Part shown: in pieces, positions 32,818 to 42,133 of the stretch
Position numbering within the stretch: the stretch's first letter is position 1
Layout: every line of letters starts with the position of its first letter
Assembly: GCF_036898465.1 (NCBI RefSeq)
Contig: NZ_JARUMJ010000001.1
Coordinates: 3,720,001 to 3,784,000 of the forward strand
Length of the DNA: 64,000 bases
Direction: 5' to 3'
From: Streptomyces sp. B21-105
GTDB taxonomy: Bacteria; Actinomycetota; Actinomycetes; Streptomycetales; Streptomycetaceae
Made by a program: the position numbers and the translations under genes
Notes under the pieces: generated by a model
What the model saw: the letters and a program-made list of their open reading frames with translations, nothing else
Told to the model about the DNA's origin: nothing
Database searches by the model: none

Positions 32818-33366
32818 CTAGGCGTGCCGCTGGCTCCGCTTGACTGCCGCGATCACCCGGTCCGTCTCCCTGCGGTCCTGCTGCTCGCGCAACGTCTGCC
32901 GCTTGTCGTACTCCTTCTTGCCGCGCGCCAGCGCGATCTCCGCCTTGGCCCGGCCGTCCTTGAAGTACAGGGCGAGCGGCACGATCGTGTGCCCCGTCTC
33001 CTCGGACTTCACCGCGAGCTTGTCGATCTCCTCGCGGTGCAGCAGCAGCTTGCGCTTGCGGCGCGCGGAGTGGTTGGTCCAGCTGCCCTGGCTGTACTCG
33101 GGGATGTGCGCGGCGTGCAGCCACGCCTCGTCGCCCTCGATCTGCACGAAGCCGTCGGTCAGCGAGGCGCGGCCCTGGCGCAGCGACTTCACCTCGGTGC
33201 CGGTGAGCACCAGACCGGCCTCGTACACGTCGATGATCGCGTAGTCGTGCCGGGCCTTCTTGTTCTGCGCGACGATCTTGCGCTTGCCGTCCTTGGCCTT
33301 GCCGGACGCTGCCGCCCCGCCCTGCTTCGGCTGGGACTCCTTCGGTACGTACATTCCCTTGCTCAT
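32818..33366 (-). CDS. smpB: SsrA-binding protein SmpB
   Basis: 182 residues, somewhat longer than the ~160 norm because of an N-terminal Lys/Gly-rich segment. OB-fold with the family blocks [65 protein letters not shown] and [29 protein letters not shown]. The C-terminal tail ([13 protein letters not shown]) is the part that occupies the empty mRNA channel. Binds tmRNA and delivers it to stalled ribosomes. ATG at 33366 after GGCGGGA; MYVPKES four codons later is an alternative. Directly upstream of ssrA on the same strand. Confidence 0.95.
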   Translation of the reverse strand: MSKGMYVPKESQPKQGGAAASGKAKDGKRKIVAQNKKARHDYAIIDVYEAGLVLTGTEVKSLRQGRASLTDGFVQIEGDEAWLHAAHIPEYSQGSWTNHSARRKRKLLLHREEIDKLAVKSEETGHTIVPLALYFKDGRAKAEIALARGKKEYDKRQTLREQQDRRETDRVIAAVKRSQRHA

Positions 33367-33447
33367 AGTCCCGCCATTTTCGCACCCGGAAGGGGCCTGA
33401 GGGAAAGCCGATTACGGGTGGATCCGGACCGGCGGTCGGGCCGGGGC

Positions 33448-33516
33448 CGATCCGGGGTAGGGCCGGGGGCCGATCCGGGGTAGGGCCGGGGGTCGATCCG
33501 GGGTAGGGCCGGGGGT
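33448..33516. repeat. Three perfect 23-base direct repeats between ctp and smpB
   Basis: CGATCCGGGGTAGGGCCGGG plus GGN, three times in tandem at 33448, 33471 and 33494, the copies differing only at the last base. The array is intergenic, ending at the 3' side of the S41 protease gene. Confidence 0.85.
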
Positions 33517-33519
33517 CGC

Positions 33520-34698
33520 TCAGGACGCGTTTCCGAGTCCGCTCAGCACGGTCTCGGCCCGGCTCAGTGCCCCGTCCTCCGCCTCCAGGTCGGGCGTGAT
33601 GCCACGGCCGTCGACGGCATGGCCGGAGGGGGTGCGGTAGTGCCCGACGGTCAACTCGGCGACCGAGCCGTCGGGCAGCCGGCTCGGCATCTGCACGGAG
33701 CCCTTGCCGAAGGTGCGCGACCCCACGACGATCGCCCGGCCGCGGTCCTGCAAGGCGCCGGTGAGCAGTTCGGCCGCGCTCATCGTGCCGCCGTCGACGA
33801 GGACGACCAGGGGCTTGCGGGTGTCGCCGCCCGCCTCGGCGTGCAGGGCGCGCTGGTCGCCGTCGACGTCGTAGGTGGCGACGAGACCGCCGTCGAGGAA
33901 GACGGAGGCGGTGGTGACGGCCTCGGTGACCAGGCCGCCCGAGTTGCCGCGCAGGTCCAGCACGATCCGGCCGCCGGCCGGGGCCCTGCGCACGGCGCCG
34001 CGCACGGCCCTGCCGACGCCCTTGGTGAACGCGGCGACGGTGACGACGGTGACCCGGTCGGCGAGTTCACGGACGGTGACGGAGTCCGTGGACAGCAGCG
34101 CCCGGCGCACGGTCTCGGTCCACACGCGCGTGCCGCGTTGCAGCCCGAGCCGGACGGGGGTGCCGGCGGACGCGTCCTCGGCGTCACCGCGCAGTAACGC
34201 GACGACTTCGGTGACCGGGAGCCCGTCGACGGACCGCCCGTCGACAGTGCGCAGCCGGTCGCCCGGGCGGACCCCGGCGGCGGCCGCCGGCGACCCCGGC
34301 TGCACCTTGGTGACCTTTGTCCGACCGCTGCGCTCACGCCGCGCCTCCAGGCCCACGCCGGTGTACCGGCCGTCGAGGGACTCCTCGAACTGCTCGTACT
34401 CGCCCGGGGAGTAGACGGCCGCCCAGCGGTCCCCGCTGCGGCTGACGGCCTGTTCGGCGGCCTCCATGGGGGACTTGCCGTCGGCGGCGGCCTCCTCGGC
34501 GGCCCGCGCGACGTCCTCCGCGTGACCTGCCGGGGCTGTGGCGGGGGCGGCGCCCGAGGCGCTCCGCGGCCCGTCGCCCGGCCCCCGCGGCAGCGACCCG
34601 GTCGCCGCACCGGCGACGAGAACACTCGCGAACACCAAGGTCAGCGCGGCCCCGCGGCCGAAACGGCGGGGCTGACAGAACAGGTCACGGCCTGACAT
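33520..34698 (-). CDS. S41 family carboxy-terminal processing peptidase
   Basis: 392 residues. A signal or anchor segment (about 12-38; GRGAALTLVFASVLVAGAATG) precedes a PDZ domain (about 118-200; YTGVGLEARRERSGRTKVTKVQPGSPAAAAGVRPGDRLRTVDG) and the protease core, with DLRGNSGGLVTEAV, the nucleophile region DGGTMSAAELLTGALQDRG and the general-base Lys in SRTFGKGSVQ. It is a tail-specific protease acting in the envelope. It sits between ftsX and smpB on the same strand, the conserved Streptomyces order. Transcriptional coupling to ftsEX is likely (67-base gap). Confidence 0.9.
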   Translation of the reverse strand: MSGRDLFCQPRRFGRGAALTLVFASVLVAGAATGSLPRGPGDGPRSASGAAPATAPAGHAEDVARAAEEAAADGKSPMEAAEQAVSRSGDRWAAVYSPGEYEQFEESLDGRYTGVGLEARRERSGRTKVTKVQPGSPAAAAGVRPGDRLRTVDGRSVDGLPVTEVVALLRGDAEDASAGTPVRLGLQRGTRVWTETVRRALLSTDSVTVRELADRVTVVTVAAFTKGVGRAVRGAVRRAPAGGRIVLDLRGNSGGLVTEAVTTASVFLDGGLVATYDVDGDQRALHAEAGGDTRKPLVVLVDGGTMSAAELLTGALQDRGRAIVVGSRTFGKGSVQMPSRLPDGSVAELTVGHYRTPSGHAVDGRGITPDLEAEDGALSRAETVLSGLGNAS

Positions 34699-34765
34699 GG
34701 CGGTGAGTCTAGGGGAACGCGACGGACGGTAAGGACGGTTGACCGTACGGCTCTCGGGGCGTGCG

Positions 34766-35683
34766 TCACACCTTCAGGTACTTGCGCAACGCGAAGAAAG
34801 CGGCAAGGGCGGGCATCAGCACACTCGCGGCGAGGATCAGCGGAAGCTTCGTCAGGACGGCGTCCCAACCCAGGAAGGTGATCAGGTTGAGCTTCTCGGA
34901 CAGGACCATGCCGTGGTCGATGGTGAAGTACCGGCCGACGACCAGGAAGACACAGGCCAGCACGCCGCCGATCACCCCTGCGACAGCGGCCTCCATGATG
35001 AACGGCGCCTGGATGTAGAACCCGGAGGCGCCGACCAGCCGCATGATCCCCGTCTCGCGCCGACGGCTGAACGCCGACACCCGCACCGTGTTGACGATCA
35101 GCAGGAGGGCGACGATGAGCATGAGCGCCATCACCCCGAGAGCGGCCCGGTTCATCAGGTTCAGCAACTCGAAGAGGTTGTCCAGGGTACCCTTCTGGTC
35201 CTGCACCGACTGCACACCGTCGCGCCCGTCGAAGGCGGTCGCGATGACCTGGTACTTCTCCGGGTCCTTCAGCTTGACGCGGTACGACTCCTGCATCTGG
35301 TCCGGCGTGATCGAACTGGCCAGCGGGGAGTCCCCGAACTGCTCCTTGTAGTGCTTGTACGCCTCGTCCTGCGTCTCGTACGTGACCGTGGCGACGACCG
35401 ACATCTTCTTGAGGTCGGTGAGGATGTCCTTCTTCTGGTCCGCGGTGACCGCGCCCTTGGCGCAGTTGGCGTCCGACTCCGCGTCGCTCTTGTTGCACAG
35501 GTAGACCGAGACGTTGACCTTGTCGTACCAGTAGCCCTTCATCGAGCTGACCTGGTCGCTCATCAGGAGCGACCCGCCGAACAGCGCCAGGGACAGGGCT
35601 ACGGAGACGATGACGGCGAAGGTCATCGTCAGGTTGCGGCGGAGACCTACGCCGATCTCCGACAGTACGAACTGGGCGCGCAT
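34766..35683 (-). CDS. ftsX: Cell division ABC transporter permease FtsX
   Basis: 305 residues, four transmembrane helices with a large extracytoplasmic loop between the first two, as in all FtsX proteins. Helix 1 follows MRAQFVLSEIGVGLRRNLTM. The outer domain (about 50-175) holds YWYDKVNVSVYLC and the hydrophobic FGDSPLASSITPDQM stretch that contacts a cell-wall hydrolase in other actinobacteria. The C-terminal FtsX_C portion is ALLLIVNTVRVSAFSRRRE. Together with FtsE it transmits ATP hydrolysis to peptidoglycan hydrolase activation. Two cysteines in the outer domain (YLCNKS and DANCAK) may form a disulphide. 60 bases downstream of ftsE. Confidence 0.95.
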   Translation of the reverse strand: MRAQFVLSEIGVGLRRNLTMTFAVIVSVALSLALFGGSLLMSDQVSSMKGYWYDKVNVSVYLCNKSDAESDANCAKGAVTADQKKDILTDLKKMSVVATVTYETQDEAYKHYKEQFGDSPLASSITPDQMQESYRVKLKDPEKYQVIATAFDGRDGVQSVQDQKGTLDNLFELLNLMNRAALGVMALMLIVALLLIVNTVRVSAFSRRRETGIMRLVGASGFYIQAPFIMEAAVAGVIGGVLACVFLVVGRYFTIDHGMVLSEKLNLITFLGWDAVLTKLPLILAASVLMPALAAFFALRKYLKV

Positions 35684-35743
35684 GGCGAGTTGTTCAGGCC
35701 TTTCCGGGGACGTCCGCGAGGGCGGGGGCGATGGCGGGGGCAG

Positions 35744-36433
35744 TCAGTGCTGGTAGCCGTAGACGCCGCGCGCCTGGTCGCGCACGAGGCGGCCCTTCTC
35801 CAGCTCGATGACGCGCTTGCGCATCTGGTCCACGATGTTCTGGTCGTGCGTGGCCATCAGCACGGTCGTGCCCGTCCGGTTGATCCGGTCGAGCAGTTTC
35901 ATGATGCCCACGGAGGTCTGCGGGTCGAGGTTTCCGGTCGGCTCGTCCGCGATCAGCAGCTTGGGCCGGTTCACGAACGCGCGCGCGATCGCCACGCGCT
36001 GCTGCTCACCGCCGGACAGCTCACCGGGCATCCGGTCCTCCTTGCCGCCGAGCCCGACGAGGTCGAGCACCTGCGGCACGGACTTGCGGATCTCGCCCTT
36101 CGACTTGCCGATGACCTCCTGCGCGAAGGCGACGTTCTCCGCCACCGTCTTGTTCGGCAGCAGCCGGAAGTCCTGGAACACCGTCCCCAGCTGGCGGCGC
36201 ATCTGGGGCACCTTCCAGTTGGACAGACGCGCGAGATCCTTGCCCAGGACGTGCACCTGCCCCTGGCTGGTCCGCTCCTCGCGGAGCACCAGCCGCAGGA
36301 AGGTGGACTTGCCGGAACCGGAGGATCCCACGAGGAACACGAACTCGCCCTTCTCCACCTCGAGGGAGACATCCCTGAGTGCGGGGCGGGTCTGCTTGGG
36401 GTAGACCTTGGAGACGTTGTCGAATCGGATCAC
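35744..36433 (-). CDS. ftsE: Cell division ATP-binding protein FtsE
   Basis: 229 residues, complete ABC ATPase. Walker [17 protein letters not shown]-loop [13 protein letters not shown], signature [17 protein letters not shown], Walker [14 protein letters not shown] and H-loop [11 protein letters not shown]. The N-terminus [19 protein letters not shown] is typical; the GTG at 36433 was chosen over the long upstream open frame because it matches the family exactly, although its ribosome site is weak. Partner of FtsX. A divergent promoter region (237 bases) separates it from the plus-strand micro-protein. Confidence 0.95.
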   Translation of the reverse strand: MIRFDNVSKVYPKQTRPALRDVSLEVEKGEFVFLVGSSGSGKSTFLRLVLREERTSQGQVHVLGKDLARLSNWKVPQMRRQLGTVFQDFRLLPNKTVAENVAFAQEVIGKSKGEIRKSVPQVLDLVGLGGKEDRMPGELSGGEQQRVAIARAFVNRPKLLIADEPTGNLDPQTSVGIMKLLDRINRTGTTVLMATHDQNIVDQMRKRVIELEKGRLVRDQARGVYGYQH

Positions 36434-36670
36434 GGATGCACCACGGGTCGCCGGGGGTAGATGAGCGTGACCATACGCGAACCGGGGAGGGCGGCGCAGG
36501 CGTCGGGAGGGGTTGGGTGGGGCTTGTGCGTTTTTGTACGGGACTTTGTGCGCCCTCTGCTCTTCGAGTGAGCCGCGCGGCCACCGGAGGAACCTGGCAC
36601 AGTGGAAGGGGAACGTTCGCGCCCCCGGAGGCGTTGTGTCCATGGAACCGGTGCAAGGAGGGCGAGGCGC

Positions 36671-36865
36671 ATGACGTACGACCGGCTGGTGTGCGCTAAC
36701 TGCGCGGCCCCCGTGAGCGAGGGCCGGTGCCCCGTGTGCCGCGCGAACCGCGAGCGGCTGCAGCAGCAGGAGAACTTCTTCGCGGGGCTGAACCCGATGA
36801 CGCTGATCGCGCTGCTGGTGGTGCTGGTCGCGGCAGTGGCGCTGCTCGCCCACCAGACCGCCTAG
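36671..36865 (+). CDS. Small zinc-ribbon membrane protein
   Basis: 64 residues. A double CxxC zinc-ribbon-like head ([20 protein letters not shown]) is followed by a short linker with [13 protein letters not shown] and one transmembrane helix (about 42-61; [19 protein letters not shown]). The ATG has a perfect AAGGAGG nine bases upstream, which fixes the start; the frame continues upstream without it. Function unknown; the position, divergent from ftsEX, is shared with other Streptomyces. Followed at once by a strong hairpin terminator, so it is monocistronic. Confidence 0.8.
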   Translation: MTYDRLVCANCAAPVSEGRCPVCRANRERLQQQENFFAGLNPMTLIALLVVLVAAVALLAHQTA

Positions 36866-36903
36866 CCCGCCCGCCACAGCCACACACGCGCATACGCGTG
36901 ACA

Positions 36904-36934
36904 AGGGGCCCGGAGCTGATCGCTCCGGGCCCCT
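36904..36934. terminator. Terminator between the micro-protein and the GGSxN protein gene
   Basis: AGGGGCCCGGAGC and GCTCCGGGCCCCT form a perfect 13-base-pair stem with a five-base loop between convergent 3' ends, so it can serve both directions. Confidence 0.85.
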
Positions 36935-36970
36935 CGCTGTCACGTCACGTGCGTGTACGGCTGCTCACCG

Positions 36971-37900
36971 TCAGGCAGCGGCTCCGCCGCGGCCGGCCAC
37001 GAGGCGCGGCAGCACCCGGAAACCGATGCCACCGGCGATCATCGTGGCGGCGCCGAGGATGAGGAACGTGGTCTCGCCGGCACCGGTCTCGGCCAGCTCC
37101 TTGCCGCCGCCCTGGGCGGCCGCGTCGGAGGTGGAGTCCGAGGTGTCGGTCAGCGCGGAGCTGCCCTCCTCCTGAGTGGAGGTGCCGTCGGTGTCCGGAC
37201 CACCGGTGGTGGATCCGGTCGACCCTCCGGTCGAGGAAGTGCTGCCACCGTTGCCGGAGCCACCGTTCTGGCTGCCACCGTTCTGGCTGCCACCGTTGCC
37301 GGAGCCACCGTTCTGGCTGCCACCGTTCTGGCTGCCACCGTTGCCGGAGCCACCGTTCTGGCTGCCGCCGTTCTGGCTGCCACCGTTGCCGGAGCCACCG
37401 TTCTGGCTGCCGCCGTTCTGGCTGCCACCGTTGCCGGAGCCACCGTTCTGGCTGCCGCCGTTCTGGGAGCCGCCGTTGCCGGAGCCACCGTTCTGGGAGC
37501 CGCCGTTCTGGGAGCCGCCGTTCTGGGAGCCGCCGTTCTGGCTGCCGCCGTTCTGGCTGCCACCGTTCTCGGAGCCACCGTTCTCGGAGCCACCGTTCTC
37601 GGAGCCGCCGTTCTCGGAGCCGCCGTTCTCGGAGCCGCCGTTCTCGGAGCCGCCGTTCTCGGAGCCGCCGTTCTCGGAGCCGCCGTTCTCGGAGCCGCCA
37701 TCCGTGCAGACCGCGATCGGGCAGGGCTCCTCGCCCGTCTGCGGAGTGACGTCGCCCCCGCCGGACGTGGAGACGAGGCCGCTGAGGCCGCCGTCGTTGC
37801 CGGTGGCGGAGGCGACATCGGCCACCGTCAGCGAGGCGCCCGCGGCGATCACGGCGCCGGCGGCTATGCGCGCGACCCGGATACGCGTCTTCTTGGTCAT
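36971..37900 (-). CDS. Sortase-anchored surface protein with 30 GGSxN pentapeptide repeats
   Basis: 309 residues. Signal peptide (1-33, ending ADVASA), a short unique part with two cysteines (EEPCPIAVCTD, 60 and 65), then 30 uninterrupted pentapeptides (68-217): nine GGSEN, five GGSQN, one GGSGN, then five copies of the 15-residue block GGSQN-GGSQN-GGSGN. A Ser/Thr-rich stretch follows, and the C-terminus (269-309) is a sorting signal: LAETG, a hydrophobic helix (TTFLILGAATMIAGGIGF) and an Arg-containing tail. LAxTG is the motif of class E sortases, which anchor chaplins in Streptomyces. So a flexible, hydrophilic, wall-attached stalk is likely. Start ATG at 37900. Function unknown. Confidence 0.85.
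   Translation of the reverse strand: MTKKTRIRVARIAAGAVIAAGASLTVADVASATGNDGGLSGLVSTSGGGDVTPQTGEEPCPIAVCTDGGSENGGSENGGSENGGSENGGSENGGSENGGSENGGSENGGSENGGSQNGGSQNGGSQNGGSQNGGSQNGGSGNGGSQNGGSQNGGSGNGGSQNGGSQNGGSGNGGSQNGGSQNGGSGNGGSQNGGSQNGGSGNGGSQNGGSQNGGSGNGGSTSSTGGSTGSTTGGPDTDGTSTQEEGSSALTDTSDSTSDAAAQGGGKELAETGAGETTFLILGAATMIAGGIGFRVLPRLVAGRGGAAA
37250..37699. repeat. 30-copy 15-base tandem repeat with 45-base higher-order unit
   Basis: Each unit encodes GGSxN. At the DNA level the left part shows five near-identical 45-base higher-order units built from two GGSQN and one GGSGN element, the right part simple 15-base copies. All units keep frame, so copy number can change without breaking the gene. 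Confidence 0.9.
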
Positions 37901-38131
37901 ATGGTTGCTACCCCCAGTAGCTGAATCGTCGATGAGGCCGCGCCGGGGGCTGTGATCGACGGGGGCAGCTGAGATCTGGCGAAAACCCCCGGTTCACATG
38001 CGCCCCGGAGATACGCATGCCACACTGCACCCTCCCCATTTTTCAAAGCAGCGTCAAGGCCGTTGCGTACGCAATGTCCAAGTCAGGGCGCTTTGCGCGA
38101 TGTTGGTGCTGTGAATGTGACGTAAAAAGCA

Positions 38132-38156
38132 AACCGCCCCTGAATCAGGGGCGGTT
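38132..38156 (-). terminator. prfB terminator
   Basis: AACCGCCCCTGA and TCAGGGGCGGTT form a stem immediately downstream of the prfB stop; on the minus strand the hairpin is followed by TTTGCTTTTTA, a real U-tract. Confidence 0.88.
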
Positions 38157-38171
38157 ACCGTGTCGACAAAC

Positions 38172-39275
<1,104 letters not shown>

Positions 39276-39681
39276 GCCTCCAGCCTAACGGACCCGACAG
39301 ACGGCAGGCTCCGGTGAGCGTCACTCACGGGACACTCCGGGCAACTGGGCACTCTTCAAACCTGAATAGTCGAATAAGGCTGCCTGCCGGTAGCCGTGAC
39401 GAACCGCGTCACCCCTCGCAGCCCTCTTGTCCGATCCATTCAATCCCAGTCTCCACCCCAGAAGCACAACAAAAAATGCGAACCTAAGAATTATCGACGA
39501 ATTGACGGAATCCTTTCGCCCGTACTGTAACGTCGGGGCAATCTATTAATCGGGCTGCCACCGCGCAAGCTGACATCCAGCCCGACTGAAAAACACGCCC
39601 GCATCGGTCAGCGCTGTCCGCAGAAACATCGCCAAGCGGATCTCAGACCGTGTTTGCGATCTGCCGTGCCCGGTTGCTGGA
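39276..39681. other. Low-GC region upstream of prfB, left edge of the accessory island
   Basis: About 400 bases, clearly less GC-rich than the rest of the window from about 39350 to 39560 (for example ACAACAAAAAATGCG and TCTATTAATCGGGC). The prfB promoter lies at its left end. I find no gene, tRNA or clear inverted repeat. It ends at the IS5-type transposase remnant. Confidence 0.55.
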
Positions 39682-40035
39682 GTGGTCGTTGAGCATGCCG
39701 TGAGTGGTACTGGGGGTGGGTATCCGTCGGACTTGACGGACGAGCAGTGGGCGTTGGGGGAGCCGCTGCTGTCGCCGGCGCGGGTGGGGCCGAAGGGCGG
39801 ACGGCGGGAGAAGCATCCGCGGCGGCGGATCGTGGATGCGATCTTCTATGTGGTGCGGACCGGGTGTGCCTGGCGACAGCTGCCGAAGGACTTCGCGCCG
39901 TGGCCGACGGTGTACTGGTACTTCACGTGGTGGCACGACGATGGAACGGTCGAACGCATCCATGACGCCCTGCGCGGAAAGGTCCGTGAAGTGAAGGGCC
40001 GCAACGCCGAACCGAGCGCTCACGCCGGCCCGCGC
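39682..40035 (+). pseudogene. IS5-family transposase, truncated remnant
   Basis: The first ~112 codons of an IS5/IS4-group transposase with a DUF4096 head: YPSDLTDEQWALGEPLL, RRIVDAIFYVVRTGCAWRQLP, TVYWYFTWWHDDGTVERIHD, then KGRNAEPSA. At the point where the family continues into the catalytic DDE domain (normally ALIDSQS), the sequence switches to unrelated codons (HAGPRRRP), and the immunity pseudogene begins within ten bases. The catalytic domain and right end are missing, so this is a deletion relic and cannot transpose. It marks the left part of the accessory island. Confidence 0.85.
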
Positions 40036-40042
40036 CGAAGAC

Positions 40043-40434
40043 CTATAGGGCCAGAAATCTCCCGGCCTCCTGCGTCAAGGACGGCGGCAAATCGGTCAGC
40101 CCCGAGACGATCACGCCCAGCTCCTGGCCGGGCTCGCGCCACTCGTTCCAGACCGCTGGACTTCTGGTGACGACCACGGACAGCAGATCGCCCTCGTACA
40201 TGTCGCCCTCGGCCATCGGATCGTCGCGCAGGACCTCCAGCGCAAGCGGCAGCAGATAGTCGAGTCCCACGTTCTACCCGATCAGCAGACGCATGTCCTC
40301 AACGGTCAGCTGGCCGATCGGCCGACGCCGCAGGTCATGCACCGTCGCAACGAGGCGACTTGCATCAGCGGGGCCGGCCAACAGTCGCGCTCAAGCTCTT
40401 CCAAAAAGCGGCCACGGTCTACCAGTCGAGTCAC
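40043..40434 (-). pseudogene. Contact-dependent growth inhibition immunity protein (CdiI_3-like), broken by a frameshift and an amber codon
   Basis: Reading the minus strand, three segments of one gene can be seen. From the GTG at 40434 the frame gives VTRLVDRGRFLEELERDCWPAP. After a one-base loss near 40360-40370 the -1 frame continues DASRLVATVHDLRRRPIGQL and TVEDMRLLIG. A TAG at 40276-40274 stands where the family has Gln (LLIGQ), and NVGLDYLLPLALEVLRDDPM and AEGDMYEGDLLSVVV follow to the stop at 40043. These blocks match the contact-dependent growth inhibition immunity family. No toxin gene remains nearby. The conserved spelling on both sides of the lesions suggests recent inactivation. 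The part after the amber could still be translated from GTG at 40270, giving a 75-residue fragment. Confidence 0.72.
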
Positions 40435-40729
40435 ATATCGATCGTCCCATGCCGCAGATCTCAAACGCGGTCTCAAGCCGTCGATACAGTGACCTCATCC
40501 AACCCCGATCACGTTCGCGATACACGACGAGCGGCAAAGTGAGCAACCATGGCAAGGGCAGAGTGGCACGACACCGCGCTCCACGTTCTTGAGATGGGCA
40601 CGCCAGAGAATGTCGAGACACTGGCCGTACGCAGGCCGCTAACGCATGCCTTCGATTCTCGGGGGGGTGCCTCTATGTTCTTCGTCAAAGCACCCTTGTC
40701 GGGTTTGGGGTGATTCGGTCTTGCTGGGG
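40435..40729. other. Short segment between the immunity pseudogene and IS110
   Basis: Contains a plus-strand frame at 40549-40710 opening MARAEWHDTALHVLEMG, with a weak ribosome site; it runs across the presumed IS110 end near 40655, so if it was a gene it is truncated by the insertion. I do not recognise it. The rest is unassigned; 40656-40729 is probably the IS110 right end. Confidence 0.35.
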
Positions 40730-41947
40730 TCATGCGGCGAGCTCGACGTCCGCGGGTGTGCGGGCTTCGTAGAAGGTGCCGTCTCGGAGCATGGCGAACA
40801 GGACGCTGATGCGTTGGCGGGCGAGGCGGAGGAGGGCTTGGGTGTGGGTTTTGCCGCGGGTTCGTTGCTTGTCGTAGTAGGCGCGGGAGGCGGGATCGGC
40901 GTTCATGCAGGCGAAGGCGGAGAGGAACATGGCGCGTTTGAGCTGGCGGTTGCCGCCTCGGGGTGCGTGTTCGCCGTGGATCGAGGTCCCCGAGGACTTT
41001 GTGGTCGGGGCGAGTCCGGCGTAGGAGGCCAGGTGGGCGGCGGTGGGGAAGCTGGTGCCGTCGCCGACGGTGACCAGCAGGACGGCGGCGGTCCTGACGC
41101 CGACGCCGGGCATCGACGTCAGGACCGGGGAAAGAGGGTGGGCCTCCAGCAGGGCGTTGATCTGGGCTTCCAGGGCCCGGCGCTGTTCGTGGACAGCGGC
41201 GAGCGAGCGGGCCAGGGAGGGCACGACGATGTCGAGGGTGCCGGTCCCCGGGACCACGACGGTCTGCTCGTCCAACGCCTCGAAGACATCGTCGATCAGC
41301 CGCTGGGCCATGCGCGGGGCTTTGGGCCGGATGAGCTCGACGAGCCTGCGGCGGCCGGCCTTTCGCAGTGCGGCGGGGGAGCCGTAGCGCTCCAGCAGCC
41401 AGGTGACGGCCTGGTGGTCGAGGCGGGGGCCCAGAACGCGCTCCAGCGACGGGTGGAACTGGGTGAGCAGGCCGCGTATCCGGTTGGACGTGCGGGTGGC
41501 CTCGGCCGCGAGGTCCTGGTCGAAGCCGACGAGCACGGTCAGTTCGGCGGTGATCTCGTCGGTGAGTTCCAGCGAGCGCAGGGTGTGCGGCATGGTGCGG
41601 GCCGCATCCGCGATGACCGTGGCGTCCTTCGCGTCGGTCTTGGCCTCGCCCGGATACAGGTCGGCGATCCGCCGCATCGCGAGTCCGGGCAGGTAGGCGA
41701 CCTGGCAGCCCGTGTCCCGGGCGACCGTGAGCGGGAGGGCTCCGATGGATGCGGGCTGGTCCACGATCACCAGGACGGTGCCGAACTTCGCGGCCAGTTT
41801 GTCGAACACCGCCCGCAGTTTCGGCTCGCTGTTGGGCAGCTGCTTGTCGAAGACCTTCTTGCCGGCCGGAGTCAGCCCGTGGCCGTGATGTGAGCTCTTG
41901 CCGACGTCCAGGCCGAGGAACACGCCAACGTCTTCGGTGTCGAACAT
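40730..41947 (-). CDS. IS110 family transposase (DEDD recombinase)
   Basis: 405 residues. The DEDD_Tnp_IS110 N-terminal RuvC-like domain (about 8-165) shows VFLGLDVGKSSHHGHGLTP, VLVIVDQPASIGALPLTVA and GEAKTDAKDATVIADAAR. The C-terminal Tnp_IS110/116 domain follows (about 270-360; LTSMPGVGVRTAAVLLVTVG, then HLASYAGLAPTTKSSGTS). The Ser of SSGTS is in the region of the catalytic serine of this family. The start ATG at 41947 has GGAAGG upstream. The gene is intact, so the element may still be active. It is guided in related elements by a structured bridge RNA. It lies downstream of the LamG gene on the same strand. Confidence 0.93.
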   Translation of the reverse strand: MFDTEDVGVFLGLDVGKSSHHGHGLTPAGKKVFDKQLPNSEPKLRAVFDKLAAKFGTVLVIVDQPASIGALPLTVARDTGCQVAYLPGLAMRRIADLYPGEAKTDAKDATVIADAARTMPHTLRSLELTDEITAELTVLVGFDQDLAAEATRTSNRIRGLLTQFHPSLERVLGPRLDHQAVTWLLERYGSPAALRKAGRRRLVELIRPKAPRMAQRLIDDVFEALDEQTVVVPGTGTLDIVVPSLARSLAAVHEQRRALEAQINALLEAHPLSPVLTSMPGVGVRTAAVLLVTVGDGTSFPTAAHLASYAGLAPTTKSSGTSIHGEHAPRGGNRQLKRAMFLSAFACMNADPASRAYYDKQRTRGKTHTQALLRLARQRISVLFAMLRDGTFYEARTPADVELAA

Positions 41948-42133
41948 CGCGCCCTTCCAGGGGAGTTGTACGTGCCGGCCTCGGCGGTGGTGTCGTACGC
42001 GCGCATCCACGTTATGCAGACCTGCCGCCCGCGACTGTCCGGCGTTGCGCCGGACCGGGCGGTGGCCGGACCTCTCATCAGCGTCTCCGACGGCACCTCC
42101 CGAGCCCGGTGACACCACCCCCCAGGTCATGCC
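41948..42133 (-). ncRNA. Candidate bridge RNA region of the IS110 element
   Basis: About 185 non-coding bases between the inferred left end and the transposase start. In IS110-group elements the bridge RNA (~177 nt in IS621) is transcribed from this place and pairs with donor and target DNA. The location and length fit. I did not derive a reliable fold. Confidence 0.45.

Noticed and set aside
37176..37955. 259-residue plus-strand frame full of EPPFWLPPFW repeats
   Set aside because: It is the antisense shadow of the GGSxN repeats; the minus strand has signal peptide, sorting signal and a normal start.
39276..39681. tRNA or attachment site at the left edge of the accessory island
   Set aside because: No cloverleaf or T-loop sequence is visible and no repeat joins the two island edges.
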